Assembly (NCBI GenBank): GCA_020055645.1
Contig: CM034549.1
Coordinates: 3,782,001 to 3,846,000 of the forward strand
From: Tomocerus qinae
Lineage: Eukaryota; Arthropoda; Collembola; Entomobryomorpha; Tomoceridae
Length of the DNA: 64,000 bases
Reading direction: 5' to 3'
The translations under genes were made by a program, and so were the position numbers. Position 1 is the stretch's first letter. Each line of letters starts with the position of its first letter. Shown here in pieces: positions 34,001 to 43,204 of the stretch. Under the pieces are notes generated by a model. It did no database searches. It saw only the letters and a program-made list of their open reading frames with translations, and was not told where the DNA came from.

Positions 34001-36980
34001 CGTGAGTGGGGATTCCTGTGCAAAGGTATTTCTGTGAAAACATTGTTTACCTGTGCCTCCAATGTTAGCAGCATAGGCTGTGGCAATCATGAACATGCAG
34101 TTTATATTCCTGGCTTTCTTGGCCGATGCTACATCAAAATCTGTTAAAGTTTCACCGGAACCAGCACCGGAACGTTTCCTAGCCTGAAAAAAAGAGGCTT
34201 AGTAACTTTTGTTGGAGACATTCGGTTCTCATTTCTATGAAAAGCTATATAGAGATAATAGGTTCAAGAACTTTACCTTAGAGAACTCGTCAATAATGAC
34301 ATTAGCTGTAAAGAACAATTTTAAATATCCATGAAATCACCTATTGCATTTCTATTACGTGATTGTGATTACTCTGATTACTTTAAGATTGGCTCCATTC
34401 ATTGAGTTTAACAGGTCGAACAATAAAACAATGCGTGCATTTCCTTTCGAGAACAATGCACGGTCTATCTTTTTCACTGTTGGACACAATGAATGAGCCA
34501 ATCTTAAGTAATCAACTTATGTATTTATGTGCAATAGGTAGTGCGTTTTCTTTTAACTTTTATGATTTCCTAAAATAAGAATTACAATGTCTCTGTAATT
34601 CTTTAAAATGCATGGAGCCAATGGTTGTTTTTTCCATTCCATAAAAAACTGCCACTGCTAACAGCTAAATGTTTTGGCCAATTTGAGGATAAACCGGCTT
34701 ATTGAATTCCAAAAGACATTACAATCATATTTTATTCATTGGTTATTTGGGCTTTCAAAATTGTAAAGTCTCTTTCAAAGGGCAATGAAGGGCGTTGAAA
34801 TTCCCATACTGTATGAGTTTTTCGAACAATGACCTGGAGAAAATAAAAATGTGCCCAACTTTCACCTTCAATATTAGATATTCAGTGTTATTGTATAGGA
34901 TGGAGCATTTAGATCTTTTATTTTTAATACTTTTTTGGGTAAAGGGTGTCTGAGAAATGAATTGCAATATTGCAATGGCAAAGTTAAAAGGAAATAATAT
35001 GAGTATAGAATAGGGAGTACACGATGAAACTCAAGTTACATTATTTAGAAACTTTAGCATAACTGAATTTGCTTTAAAAATGCATACCAAATAATTTTAA
35101 AATACTCCGAGGGAAGGGACTCCAATATTTACAATACAAACAATAACATGCTCTCACAAACTCACAATTATTAATGTCTCAAGTTGACCTACTCGAAGGC
35201 CATTCGTAACGTAAATCGAAAAAATAAAAGTGAAAACTGAAGTATTTACAGTTAGTAAGTTAGTAAAGTTGACTGGTAAGTTAACCCATCTTCAGCTATT
35301 CACATTCACCCTGTATATCCAAAAGGAGTTAGCTAAAAGAAAACTCTCTACCCATGACCCTACTACCCAGTAACCCAAGTACTTACATTTAGTAACGAAA
35401 TTCATAAAAAATTTAATTGAGAATAGATAATTAATAAATATGTAATAATGTACATAAAGCAACTCACTGATTGGCAGGATCATTGCAGTAGTGCTGGTAT
35501 TGCTAAATACACGCAAAAAATTGGAATTGAGTTATTTAAAAAAATATTTTGATAAAACATTGACATTTTTTACGTATGCAAAAGTCCAAATATAAAAGTA
35601 ATACCTGACTGACTGAGGTCAGATAGAATCATACCAATGTATTGGGGTCTCATAAACACCCGAAACCCGAATTTTTGTCGTGGGGAATTGGCATTATATA
35701 ATAATAGCAACGGCCCAGTAATACTACGTCGACCGACCGCAGACTACCCCTACGATACGACTAGCACATTTATTTTTTTGTCGTCTCAATCCAGCCCTCT
35801 CAACCGAAATTGAGATCTATACTATAAATAAAGTACTCAAGGCCGCAGCGAGGGGGGCACGTGCTTCCCCCCCCCTCCCTACCCGAGAAAAACGAAGAAA
35901 TATTTGTCTAAAAACACAAAAATTCGCTAAAATTTTCGCGCTCTCGGTGCCCCCCCCCCCCGAAATTTTTTTCTGGCTGCGGCACTGTAAGTATTTTTGT
36001 ACCGTTTCTGGTGTTTAGGTTTCACATTGCATTTCTTCGGGTTTCAGGCTTTTAAATAGATCGATGTATTTCACATTACCTCATAAACATACCTAAAAAT
36101 GTTAAATTTGATTATATAGTACTTATTTTGATGGCTGGTTCACTAACAAATAATGTAATAAGTTTATATTTTAAACTTACTGAGAATCATAGTTACAGTC
36201 ATAATTCCTAGTAAAATAAAGGGAATTTTAGCCCCAACTGCTGAAACAACCATGAGGGCAATCCTGACATTCAGTCTACTATACTCAAAGCACAAAGCAA
36301 TTATGCAGCCTCCAATCATGAACATGTTTGTGGAGTCTAAAAACTTTCCCGCAACAGTTTCTAAGAATGAAATGAAATAATAAGATAATAATTAAAAAAT
36401 AACCACAATGCACTGAATACAAGCTTTGACATTTGATCAATAAATACAAAATATTAAGCAAAGAAAATCTTTCAACCACAATCGGCAACTCCTAAAAGCG
36501 GCAGAAGAATAACGGGAATCATGGAAGTGATTGGTAAAGGAATGCATTCTGATACCCAGTAGCATGCCATTAAAATCATTATGTAGGCTCCCTTTTGTGG
36601 TGCATATAAATCACGATTTTTTGTAATTTGATGATCTTTATCCAAATTCTTAAATGCCTTTTCTGTGAGTTTGGGTTGCTGCAGCACAAATAATGAATAG
36701 AAAAAACCAGAAAAAATTACATTATTTTTACGATATGGTTCCGAACCAAACGACGATTGACAATTCATTTCTTATGCCCTTATTTATATATGGGTAGGCT
36801 GTATATACTATATCTTTATATATCAGTAGATTGATTTCCAAATAAATATCAAGTATTACGTAAAGAGTGAACATTTTGAAAACGACTGACCCATAGTAAA
36901 AGAAGAGGGAGCAGGACAATCGGAAAGAAGTAAGCCAATATCAAATTTTGGTTCCTACGCAAAAATGGTTTCAGCCCCAT
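22047..36980 (-). CDS. SLC13-family sodium/carboxylate cotransporter, gene A (complete)
   Basis: Predicted multi-pass sodium-coupled carboxylate (or sulfate) transporter. Minus-strand exons: 36980-36891, 36678-36477, 36360-36181, 36092-36080 (microexon), 35502-35468, 34305-34277, 34183-34051, 33572-33512, 33365-33007, 32524-32396, 30951-30912, 30518-30475, 30355-30332 (24 nt, GGGSAMALG), 22666-22488 and 22406-22047. They sum to 1878 nt (625 aa plus stop), near the 570-620 usual for the family. SNT sodium-site motifs lie at about residues 162 and 491, and ASYAFMFPVSTPPNTIV (about 525-541) fits the family signature PS01271. The last intron is 81 bp and has no in-frame stop. All junctions are GT-AG with matching phases. 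Intron 13 (7.7 kb) holds F2 and the DIRS element. Substrate not determinable. Confidence 0.9.
22858..22903. repeat. 46-bp perfect palindrome
   Basis: GAGCCAAGTGGATAAAATCC followed by TCCGGA and the exact complement, in intron 13 of gene A. The surrounding 22.7-23.7 kb also has GCCGGC-rich inverted words near 23090-23360 but no gene. Confidence 0.8.
24295..24443 (+). repeat. DIRS left inverted terminal repeat
   Basis: TGTCAGTCGTCTCGCCCTCT at the outer end, then CATCATAACTATCTAACTAA and sequence to GAGCTTCATT, complementary to 28853-28990. The outermost 18 nt differ from the right terminus, and both versions are copied in the internal complementary region. Confidence 0.85.
24684..25772 (+). 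CDS. DIRS ORF1, Gag-like protein
   Basis: 362 codons from an ATG preceded by TTTTAAGTC. The N-terminus is rich in serine, arginine and lysine (MSSDSDSSSVRSQRKKKSKK), then a helix-prone segment and an acidic stretch near 105-125 follow. The middle (about 130-310) is mixed, and the last 50 residues are basic. I see no zinc knuckle. Position before reverse transcriptase and composition match the ORF1 of DIRS elements, thought to package the RNA. The end overlaps the pol frame by 79 nt, and the frameshift signal at 25694 lies at codons 337-339. Expression of pol as a Gag-Pol fusion is inferred. Confidence 0.75.
   Translation: MSSDSDSSSVRSQRKKKSKKSRRSSRLDQLEKTVNSLKSLVKKSVTRSHRIQSSRRRSTSESSSSSSPLRRSRSPHKRGNDSPHSSGSSTKGDSRSTVRSVANNNGVEDDILEVEILDDDTRLLLGDIPKDNDPKGPDFHEEIAQRWNAVAKKGLTKEDRDNIVKLNPKPGNCDYSAPKLNPELRKVIPAFSKDRDTDLQRIQSHIAVTGTILGNLLSKIIGEKSELDKKDTIKQLSDAGRYLIGTQYSLSMFRRKQIRLTIRDESMKEILYESPLYPNLFGADLTGQVKAAENIAKAGREIGRMTDTKGKEKSTTNRRPSVFQTKPSQPYNTSRSNLNSRRPLQNSSKYQPRRSGQTYHRK
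25694..25752 (+). promoter_or_regulatory. Putative -1 ribosomal frameshift signal (slippery site plus stem)
   Basis: TTTAAAC at 25694-25700 is read by ORF1 as N-L-N with codons xxT TTA AAC, the exact X-XXY-YYZ phase needed. Seven nucleotides later GCCCGCTCC (25708-25716) is perfectly complementary to GGAGCGGGC (25744-25752), with a 27-nt loop. The -1 frame opens at 25694, right after a TAA, and runs into ORF2. Slippery site, spacer and stem all fit known -1 signals; function is inferred. Confidence 0.7.
25814..27658 (+). CDS. DIRS ORF2, reverse transcriptase / RNase H / C-terminal domain
   Basis: 614 codons from the first ATG, but the frame is open from 25694. The residues before that ATG (IDIEHKVSHAGRLS) look like the conserved pol start, so translation probably begins by frameshift. 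Reverse transcriptase: FNLKQLN near 90, ATIDFKDAY near 123, FNCLPFGLSTAPR near 155, catalytic YLDD at 190-193. RNase H: acidic D354, E387, D412 and a late D458 or D463. After it, DLFAS (495) and FAFPPFN (533) mark the C-terminal region that DIRS elements carry and that is often called methyltransferase-like. It makes cDNA from element RNA. No stop or missing catalytic residue is seen. Confidence 0.9.
   Translation: MYIRNWISIGADSTVLKILQGYALPFMSLPRQKYLPPRQKFSISESLEIDKAIQNLIDLGAVSHCSYSKNQYLSPIFLVDKPDGSKRFIFNLKQLNKYLVNTKFKMEDMRTAKKLIPLEGYLATIDFKDAYFLIPIKSSHRKYLRFSWNDQLFEFNCLPFGLSTAPRVFTKIMKPVVSYLRSKSYISVIYLDDYLAIGKSYKDCESNINNAIQLFLSLGFVINYKKSQIVPQQKLRFLGFIVDTKSMTLSLPYDKAKKLEQRCKKILNCKSLSVLKLAEFIGTLIAATPAIPYSMLYIKNLERKRYVALLNENQNYSTKVTLRHQEIDDIIWWTRNLLKCNVIKEDHYDMEMFSDASKTGWGAAHEMSSCGGQWNNADKYKHINFLELKAAYYALKQYASNKRNIQILMHIDNTTAISCINKMGSVKYSRLNSITRDIWQFCEKRSLWIFATYIKSEDNFIADAESRAKHIETEWSLNTIDYNKIISHLGCPQVDLFASYKNAKCPVYISWKPDSNAWKVDAFTVSWRKLNFFAFPPFNMITRVLKIIQTDAACGIVLVPEWKNQPWYPVFMSLKISKVVILTPKYNLLSYENRNHPLSATLTLMAAVLSGRLS
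27595..28596 (+). CDS. DIRS ORF3, tyrosine recombinase (integrase)
   Basis: The frame opens at 27595, overlapping ORF2 by 64 nt in its -1 frame, and has no ATG before the middle of the catalytic domain. From the TTG at 27682 there are 304 codons. Numbered from there, an arm-type DNA-binding region (about 10-90) precedes a catalytic domain with R143 (STAHRVQTL), a probable K171, H252 and R255 in HSCRH, W278 (AGW) and the nucleophile Y289 (KFYNK). This is the complete tyrosine recombinase set. It would join circular cDNA to the genome, which fits the lack of a target duplication. How translation starts is unclear: frameshift, reinitiation or splicing. Confidence 0.9.
   Translation, partial: EPSPVSYTYTDGRSFVREAFLRKGLTSASLDLILHSLSKSTWQQYDSTYRNWIKFCNENSCSPFDVTISVICTFLTNLCNNGLGYSSVNSARSALSLALSHVDGQPIGVHPIISRLIKGVSKVTPPTPKYEFTWDPSVVLNYVKTIGDTDKLNLKDISEKCAVLLALSTAHRVQTLSKIKIKNIKVTESTMEIFIPDTLKTSRPGQPQPYLLIRKQQEGSKLCVYSCLQEYLKKTSSLRNTDNLFISQVKPHAAIGSQTLSRWIKDIMKKSGIDVSVFTSHSCRHASTSAAYRNGMTIDEIRKKAGWSATSSVFAKFYNKPLSDNSDFVSLQK
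28684..28803 (+). repeat. DIRS internal complementary region (ICR)
   Basis: The first half (to about 28734) is the complement of the left terminus (ACGACTGACATAAAATT). The second half (AAGCGATTAAGCG on, to TACATCA) is the complement of the right terminus. In effect it is the inverted copy of the two ends joined head to tail, as expected for the template that rebuilds the ends through a circle. Confidence 0.85.
28853..29050 (+). repeat. DIRS right inverted terminal repeat
   Basis: AATGAAGCTCTAGCCAAGGG begins the complement of the left repeat. From about 28975 the right end has its own outer sequence (TTCGGGCGAGACTCCTTCAT ... CGCTTAATCGCTTAATTTTA), copied in the ICR. Confidence 0.85.
29317..29551. 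mobile_element. 235-bp MITE with perfect 9-bp target duplication, inside F2
   Basis: Ends CAAGATTCGTCTA and TAGACGAATCTTG are inverted. ATGCTAAGG flanks both sides (29308-29316, 29552-29560). Inner GGACAAATCCTATAATTTGTCC forms a hairpin. The left arm of F2 near 24010-24020 shows the uninterrupted sequence. Confidence 0.8.
31156..32388. mobile_element. Foldback with AGCACCCC minisatellite arms, inserted at a splice donor
   Basis: The termini GGCTAAACTGCAGTTATCCG (31156) and its complement (to 32387) are perfect for about 38 bp, then come AGCACCCC/GGGGTGCT repeats. The inside has several inverted copies of TTTCAGATTTTGAA and GGTTAGGTCAGTTTATAAAG blocks. TACCTACC lies on both sides (31148-31155, 32389-32396), and gene B shows the empty site (GTACCTACCTCC at 1069-1080). 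The right border is the donor after exon 10 of gene A. Confidence 0.85.
35838..35987. mobile_element. hAT-like C-rich MITE in gene A
   Basis: Ends CAAGGCCGCAGCGAGG and CTGGCTGCGGCACTG, with two long C runs and TTTTCGCGCTC inside. Flanks AAAGTACT and TAAGTATT are a probable diverged 8-bp duplication. Same family as 11127-11270. Confidence 0.6.
36080..36092 (-). other. 13-nt coding microexon of SLC13 gene A
   Basis: Minus strand GTATGTTTATGAG between CATTTTTAG and GTAATG, 88 nt after exon 3. It converts a phase-1 donor into the phase needed by the acceptor TTTAG at 35503 and encodes S-M-F-M-S. Identical in gene B. Confidence 0.8.
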
Positions 36981-37130
36981 CGATACAATTTGTTAAAACC
37001 AAGTCGTCTGCTTGAACCACAATGATGTTTTCTTGACTGGCATACAAATTAACAGTTGACAGTGTCAGTTTTGAAAATGATCTGAAAGTGAAAAGTCAGT
37101 TATGTTGAAACTTTGTACAACGATAGTGGT
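36981..37130 (-). promoter_or_regulatory. Conserved upstream block of gene A (5' UTR/promoter candidate)
   Basis: It matches 11398-11545 upstream of gene B, with small indels (for instance a GACAGTGTCAG insertion). Retained similarity outside coding DNA means either a recent duplication or constraint. No core promoter motif is certain. Confidence 0.45.
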
Positions 37131-37469
37131 ATTAAGACTTATTCTACCTGTCGATTTTTTTACCAAGTTCTTTTTGCTGAGAGTATCTTAGGCCTTTATC
37201 CACACTACCCCTTGACTCGCTGATCCTCGATGATCTCGCTGACCCCCCTGATGATCCTCGCTCTTTTCGGATAATCAAGAAAAATATTTCTTAATTTTTT
37301 CGTATAGTAACTCAAAAGATTCCGAAAGGCCTTCCTTTGGACATTTGGATTGTACAAAATGTCGAATTGTTATTTACAGTTATTTGAGTATTGCACATTG
37401 CTCTGCTATTAAGAGTCCCGGTTACCAAGTAACTTGACCTGACCTCGACTATCAAATTAGCCCTAAACT

Positions 37470-37705
37470 TTTTTTGCCAAATTGGAAACTCCTCCGAGAA
37501 TAATAAATCTAATTCACATTCATCTCCAATTTCGAGATAGTAAGGTTTTAATTTTAAATTCGCAATATCTCGAAATTGGAGATGAATGTGAATTAGATTT
37601 ATATACCAGACCTCAACCAGGTTTTTCTGTGAATTTAGAGACCAATCTTGTCTTTCTACGACCAGTATTCTCGGAGGAGTTTCCAGTTTGCCAAAAAAGT
37701 TTTTT
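37470..37705. repeat. Two-level foldback
   Basis: The outer pair is TTTTTTGCCAAATTGGAAAC with GTTTCCAGTTTGCCAAAAAA. The inner pair is TCTAATTCACATTCATCTCC with its exact complement followed by AATTAGATTTA. The ORF seen across it is a by-product of the inverted arms. Confidence 0.75.
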
Positions 37706-38029
37706 TCAACCTTGTCATAGAGTAAATTTCTATGCCTCTATGCGATTTTAAATCGTAGTCATAGATACTTCCCCATCAAATTTATTTGACCTTTATTTAT
37801 TGAATTCCCCCGTATTTTGTGTATACCTGACCCTTAAAATTTTCTATCCGTGGGGGCAATAACCATGGGATCGGAATTACTGTACTGTGATAAAAATATT
37901 TATAAGCAATGCAATAAACAAAGGAAATTCATAAGGCAAAATTTGCCATATGTGTGACACCAAGGCTAGTAGAAGTAAAATAGGTTTGGAATTCCCAGGC
38001 ACTTGGCACTTCTGAATTTTTGTGTATGT

Positions 38030-38292
38030 AAACCGATCTATGACGTCACACGGCGACTTTCCTATACATTTGCATGGGGCATCACCATGGTGAAAGTGCA
38101 TGTCAAAAAATTAAAAAAATTTTGTCAAAAATATTTTTCTGCCCCATGGAAATGTATAGGAAATGTCGCCGTGTGACGTCACAAATCGAATGCATTACGA
38201 AAAAATCGAATGCATTACGAAAAAATCGAATGAAGCCTGGAATGCCGCAGGTTGGTGTGACACGATAATCAAGACTTTGATTATCGTGTCAC
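38030..38292. repeat. Foldback plus short tandem repeats
   Basis: ACGTCACACGGCGACTTTCC (38042 on) pairs with the complement near 38155-38180. Three AAATCGAATGCATTACGAA-like units follow, then a hairpin TGACACGATAATCAAGAC / TTTGATTATCGTGTCA at about 38258-38292. Confidence 0.65.
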
Positions 38293-38851
38293 CCAAGGAG
38301 TGTATATCGCCGAAGAGAAACCAAGGGATACCCATTGTTGAGCTGGTGTACCACTTTTCGTTTTGCATAGAACTGCCAAAGGTTGGTTTTAGGTTTTAGT
38401 AACCCTCGGATATTCATTCCATGATTGGCATTACGGGTCAACTTCCACCGAATTTGAAATTCGTCAGTTTTGAACAGTTTCCGGTTTGAAGAGGGAATGT
38501 CGTTTAATATAATAGCTAACACAAGTAATTATTATTGCGATTCATTTTAGCAGTCTCTAGCAATTTTACCTAAACTAATTTATTTGAGTCTATTAAATAG
38601 TCTGTTTATGATATGTTTTTGGAGTCTCATTTTCGGGGTAAAAGATGAGAAAATGCACGGCATATCGTATTGTGTGATCGTATTGTAATAAAACTGTTTA
38701 CTGTGTTTACATAACTTTTTTCCAGATTCCAGTTGTGCACGAGTAATGGTAAAATGTATTTTATTGTATGATAATCAAATGTTTTATTCATTATTACACT
38801 TAAAAAGTTAAAATAATATCAGTATCAGAAAAGACAGAAATCATCAAATCT

Positions 38852-38998
38852 TTATTCTACATCAGACTTCTCCGAGTCATCTTCAGAATGAGTAGTAGCT
38901 CCCAAATGTGCAATTGACGAAGGAAGCGAATGGAAGACTTGTTGCAATGGACCACTAAGTGCATTTACCTGCTCAAAAAATTCAAAAATTAGATTCAT
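38852..38998 (-). CDS. Possible 48-codon ORF or terminal exon with poly(A) signal
   Basis: The reading frame MNLIFEFFEQVNALSG... ends in an acidic tail HSEDDSEKSDVE. The stop TAA is embedded in GAATAAAG, so a polyadenylation signal overlaps the stop. Composition differs from the random ORFs around it. An in-frame TAA lies a few codons upstream of the ATG, and GAGCAG|GTAAAT inside could be a splice site. I do not recognise the protein. It could be a short gene, the last exon of an unseen gene, or a retrocopy fragment. Confidence 0.25.
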   Translation of the reverse strand: MNLIFEFFEQVNALSGPLQQVFHSLPSSIAHLGATTHSEDDSEKSDVE

Positions 38999-39651
38999 CC
39001 TCTGGTATTATCCATACAGTTTGTTTTGTATTGTAGCGTGAAGGCGAAAGAAAATTGTCATTCCTAGTCAAAATTCTGAGGTCTCACCTCCGTCGATCTC
39101 ATTAAGCTGTGTGTGACGACTGTGACGTGACGCTTGTCAGTCATTGAAGGTTATGAGTATCTAATTTCAATGACAGTACAAACATGCGAGACCGTGGAAT
39201 TATGGTCCCGTAATCTATTACAACACAGGTTGCATTAATATATTATACACCTTGTCACTTTGTCACACACTTTTCACGTAAAAGTTTACATTTATGCAAT
39301 ATATATGAACCGTTTGGGCTAAAAGGGAATTAACTTGTTCGTAATATTTTAATTTCGTAACTAAGGGGCAATTTTCAGGAAAATTTCGACATGGTTTCGT
39401 GTTGGTAATAAATTATTGCGGAATAAAATCGTGCGTTTCGATTTTATTGGGTACATCTTACAAAATGTTATCTCTTCGCCTTGGTACAGTCAAAACAGTT
39501 CCAAATTACTCATTCCGTTCCTTTTGCTTCGTTAACAGGGTATCATGGGCATAAGATTACGGTAAATGCGTTGCAGAAGCTAACTATACTAGCAGGTAAC
39601 CTCAACTCAAGCAGCAACAGAAGCTCGCTTCTGTTGCTTCTGCTTTATGCT

Positions 39652-40283
39652 AACATTAAAATCAACAGAAAATCAAAAAATATTAACCATTAAAATCAAC
39701 AGAAAATAAAAAAAATTTCTCCATTAAAATCAACAGAAAATCAAAAAATATTAACCATTAAAATCAACAGAAAATCAAAAAATATTAACCATTAAAATCA
39801 ACAGAAAATAAAAAAATTTTCTCCATTAAAATCAACAGAAAATCAAAAAATATTAACCATTAAAATCAACAGAAAATCAAAAAATATTAACCATTAAAAT
39901 CAATAGAAAATAAAAAAATATTGATCATTAAAATCAACAGGAAACCAAAAAATATTTACCATTAAAATCAACAGAAAATCAAAAATATTGACCATTAAAA
40001 TCGACAGAAAATATAAATTGATTAATATTAAGTATTAAAATCAACAGATAATTAAAGTTGATTAATATTGGTATTTAAAATCAAAAGAAATTAAAGTTGA
40101 ATAATATTGAGCATTAGAATCAACAGAAAGTAAAGTTGAATAATATTGAGGATTAGAATCAACAGAAAGTAAAGTTGAATAATATTGAGCATTAGAATCA
40201 ACAGAAAGTAAAGCTGAATAATATTGAGCATTAGAATCAACATAAATTAAAGTTGATTAATATTGGCTATTAAAATTAGATTA
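39652..40283. repeat. 34-bp AT-rich satellite array
   Basis: About 18 copies of CATTAAAATCAACAGAAAAT followed by CAAAAAATATTAAC, degrading rightward. The array resumes for one to two units at 40903-40940 after an insertion. It is preceded by a hairpin AGCAACAGAAGCTCGCTTCT. Confidence 0.85.
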
Positions 40284-40905
40284 AGGGTAACCTGTACAAT
40301 GCCCCTTAATAAGCGTTCTGATGTATTTTTGTGCTCTAAATGATCATAAATATCATAAATAACTCAATAAATACCTTATAAAAATTCTTTGGTTGAGATT
40401 TTTGGAAACTATGTTTTAATAACTAGGACTTGTGTGTCCAATATTTTCATAAAGGTTCTTAGTTTAGGAGAAATTAATGTTTCAAAAAAAGTAGTTGCCA
40501 GAAAAGTGGCGCGGTTGCTTGACTAACAATTTTGACGAGAGACAAATAATAATATAGGAATTGGAGACACAAGTCCTTGTTATTAAATCAGAGTTTCCAA
40601 AAATGCCAACAATATTTTTTTACATAAAGTATTTATTGATATAAATCAATTATAATAATAAATCAATGAGCATTTGAAATTTTCGAATTGGCATGGGAAG
40701 TACAGACAAAAACTGCGAAGAACCACTCAGTGCAGAGTGCAGAGTCGCGCGCTGTACTTGTCTGTCAAAGGAGGCAGAGCGCTTCGGGAGAGTACAGCAC
40801 AGAATGTGGATCTACGCAAACTAATGCATAATGCTTTCGGTAGCACTCCTTAACTTAACTGACTTAAGCAAAATCCCTTGTGAAGGGCCGTGCATGGGTT
40901 ACCTT
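40275..40905. mobile_element. About 630-bp inverted-repeat insertion in the 34-bp array
   Basis: AAGGGTAACCTGTACAATGC at the left is imperfectly complementary to GTGCATGGGTTACCTTT at the right. Inside, TTGGAAACTATGTTTTAATA pairs with TATTAAATCAGAGTTTCCAA (about 40407-40605). No ORF. Confidence 0.5.
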
Positions 40906-42451
40906 TAATATTGACCATTAAAATCGACAGAGATTTAAAAAGTGTAATTTTGACTATCACATTTACTAAAAATTCGAAATTTTATTTTTGTAGACAAATT
41001 TCGGTTAGAATGTGTTAGAAGCGGCATGCAAAATTTTAAACTTTATAATTAACAATTTACTGAGAACACGTTTAGACTTTGTTTTGGACCATTTTTCACT
41101 TTGACTATCAAAATGAAGACTAAGTGAGCTCATGGTATCTCTGCAACTTATTGAATGAATGGGACCATAACCATAACGTCACAGGTCCATTAGCAACGTT
41201 TGCCACGAGTTTGATCAATTTCTGTTAATGCATTCAAAAGTTACAGGGTTGGCGGGCAGACGTACGTACTGTGTGGTTCTATAAGCTCGTTTCCTCAGGC
41301 GAGCTAAAAAGTAAACATGGTCTGATAACTATTTTCAAAAGTAGTGTCTTTTGCCCTGCAATTTTTTTCCAAAATACGAAACCATGAAAATCACTAAATT
41401 ATTCCAATTTTTGAATTCATAGCAACTGGTTAATACATTACGAACGAGTTAATTCCCTATTCGTCCCAACCCAACAATATGTATAAAAATAATTGAGTTC
41501 TTCGGAGCAAAAAGGGCGGTTGGATTTTCTCAAAACATAAACATCCTTAGCAACCTCAATAGTATTGTCACGGATGTGTGCAAAAATTACGTATACACGT
41601 AAAAGGTAGTTAGATAAAAATTTCGAAATCTGATATGGTAATGTTATCGCCAATCAGAGTCGTGGGTTGAAATTCATTAAGCTGAGGAACTAGAGAAAAC
41701 GAAATTTGATTTTAAATTTTTTGTTTATGGAGATTCAATTTTCGATTCTGAGAGGGCACGTTGAGGCCTACTAGTTTACTGGAATACAGTATCTTAAAAC
41801 CTTTTTTAAAAAAGGAAGTTCATTCGTACTCCCCGAAGGCCTACTTCTTGATGACGTCCAAAGCTAAAAACTATTCTGTTTAATTAGCCGAATTTCTAAA
41901 TTAATTTAAGAAAAATTTAACTAAACAATTTCTAGTTTTATAGGCTTTATTTATTTAAAATTCAAAATTTTTTACTTTAAGTTTTAAGATGAGATAAAAA
42001 ATTTACTTCAAGTTTTTAAATTAAGTTTTTTAAGTTAATAGCAAAATTTAAGATTTGGAAAAAATAACGGAATTCGATAAAGTAAGTATGTTTTAAGCAA
42101 TATACGATTAGCAAACAGCATTAATAATTTGGTTTCAATACAGGTGTGGGGAATAAATTTCCAAGCTTCTCCGTATTATATAGTGTAATAATATTTAAAT
42201 TTAGTTTTAAATCAGATCGTAGGTTTTAGTTAATTTGAATCTATCATTGGGCGTCGGTTATAATTCGGCATTCGGCGTCGGTCGCCGATAATAACTTTCT
42301 CTTAAATTTATAGTTTTTAACACAACTTTTCCTTAAAACAATTTTTCGTCATACAGGCCAAATTGTGAAAAGGTTGTAATCACCCTGAAAATAATGGTAA
42401 TGGTAACCATTAACCAAAACACAAATATCATAACCATTTGGAATCGTTAGT
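40906..42451. other. Gene-poor AT-rich DNA
   Basis: Nothing convincing. There are short homopolymer and TTTAAG-like runs around 41.9-42.1 kb. The minus-strand frame at 41438-41653 has no recognisable motif and no splice context. Confidence 0.5.
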
Positions 42452-42870
42452 TAAGTGACGTCCATGGGCAACCAGCAAATTATTCTGACTGTCATATTGC
42501 CTCTTAACTCTTCTAGCAGAAAAAAATAAACTCAAAAACCAATAGACCTACAAAAAAGTTTAAATAGGGAAAAAGATGCTCCATAACCCACAGCATTCGG
42601 CTCCGAAAAAATATTTCAAACATATTAGTTCAATCTGGAGAAATAAACGTTTTCGTACGGAATTTGGCATTTAATCGCAACTAAAGAAAAAAGTTTAAAA
42701 TATTCTTCGGAGCCGATTGCTGTGGGTTATGGAGCATCTATTTCCATATTTAAACTTTTTTGTAGGTCTTTTGGTTTTTGAGTTGATTCTTTTTCTGCAA
42801 AAAAAAGTTAATAGGCAATATGATATTCAGAATAATTTGTCGGTTGTCCATGGACGTTTCCCTTAACATG
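42452..42870. repeat. Foldback, arms about 170 bp
   Basis: GTGACGTCCATGGGCAACC, CCTACAAAAAAGTTTAAATA and GCTCCATAACCCACAGCA at the left are complemented in reverse order at 42685-42870, with point differences. The loop is about 60 bp. Confidence 0.75.
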
Positions 42871-43204
42871 AAAGAGCTTTTAAAAATCTCAATTATAAAA
42901 CAATAGATGATAATTGCATGTCAAATATAAAACTCAAAAGGGCACATTTAGAAGGTACGTCAAACAACGAAAGATTAGAGATTGTCAGGATTCTAATCAC
43001 TAAGCTCTAAAACGCCAAGAATTTTAAAATTTCACTTGTGTTGTAATATCATAACTTTGCCTAATTTCGAAAAAAATGATCTAGGTTGGGCTTTGGGGTT
43101 TAAGCCCTCCCACAATAAATCCAAGATTTTAATAAACACGCGAACAATTTCGGAAATAGATATTGACTTGTTTAGGAAAATGCCAGCTTACGGGAACGCC
43201 CCAG

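Noticed and set aside
35502-36181. Direct splice from SLC13 exon 3 to the SNT exon
   Set aside because: GT-AG joining gives a frameshift and an early stop in both genes; the 13-nt microexon fits instead.
37482-37751. 89-codon plus-strand ORF
   Set aside because: It spans the two-level foldback at 37470-37705, and its halves are inverse copies of each other.
41438-41653. 71-codon minus-strand ORF as a small gene
   Set aside because: No recognisable domain, no start context and no polyadenylation signal nearby.
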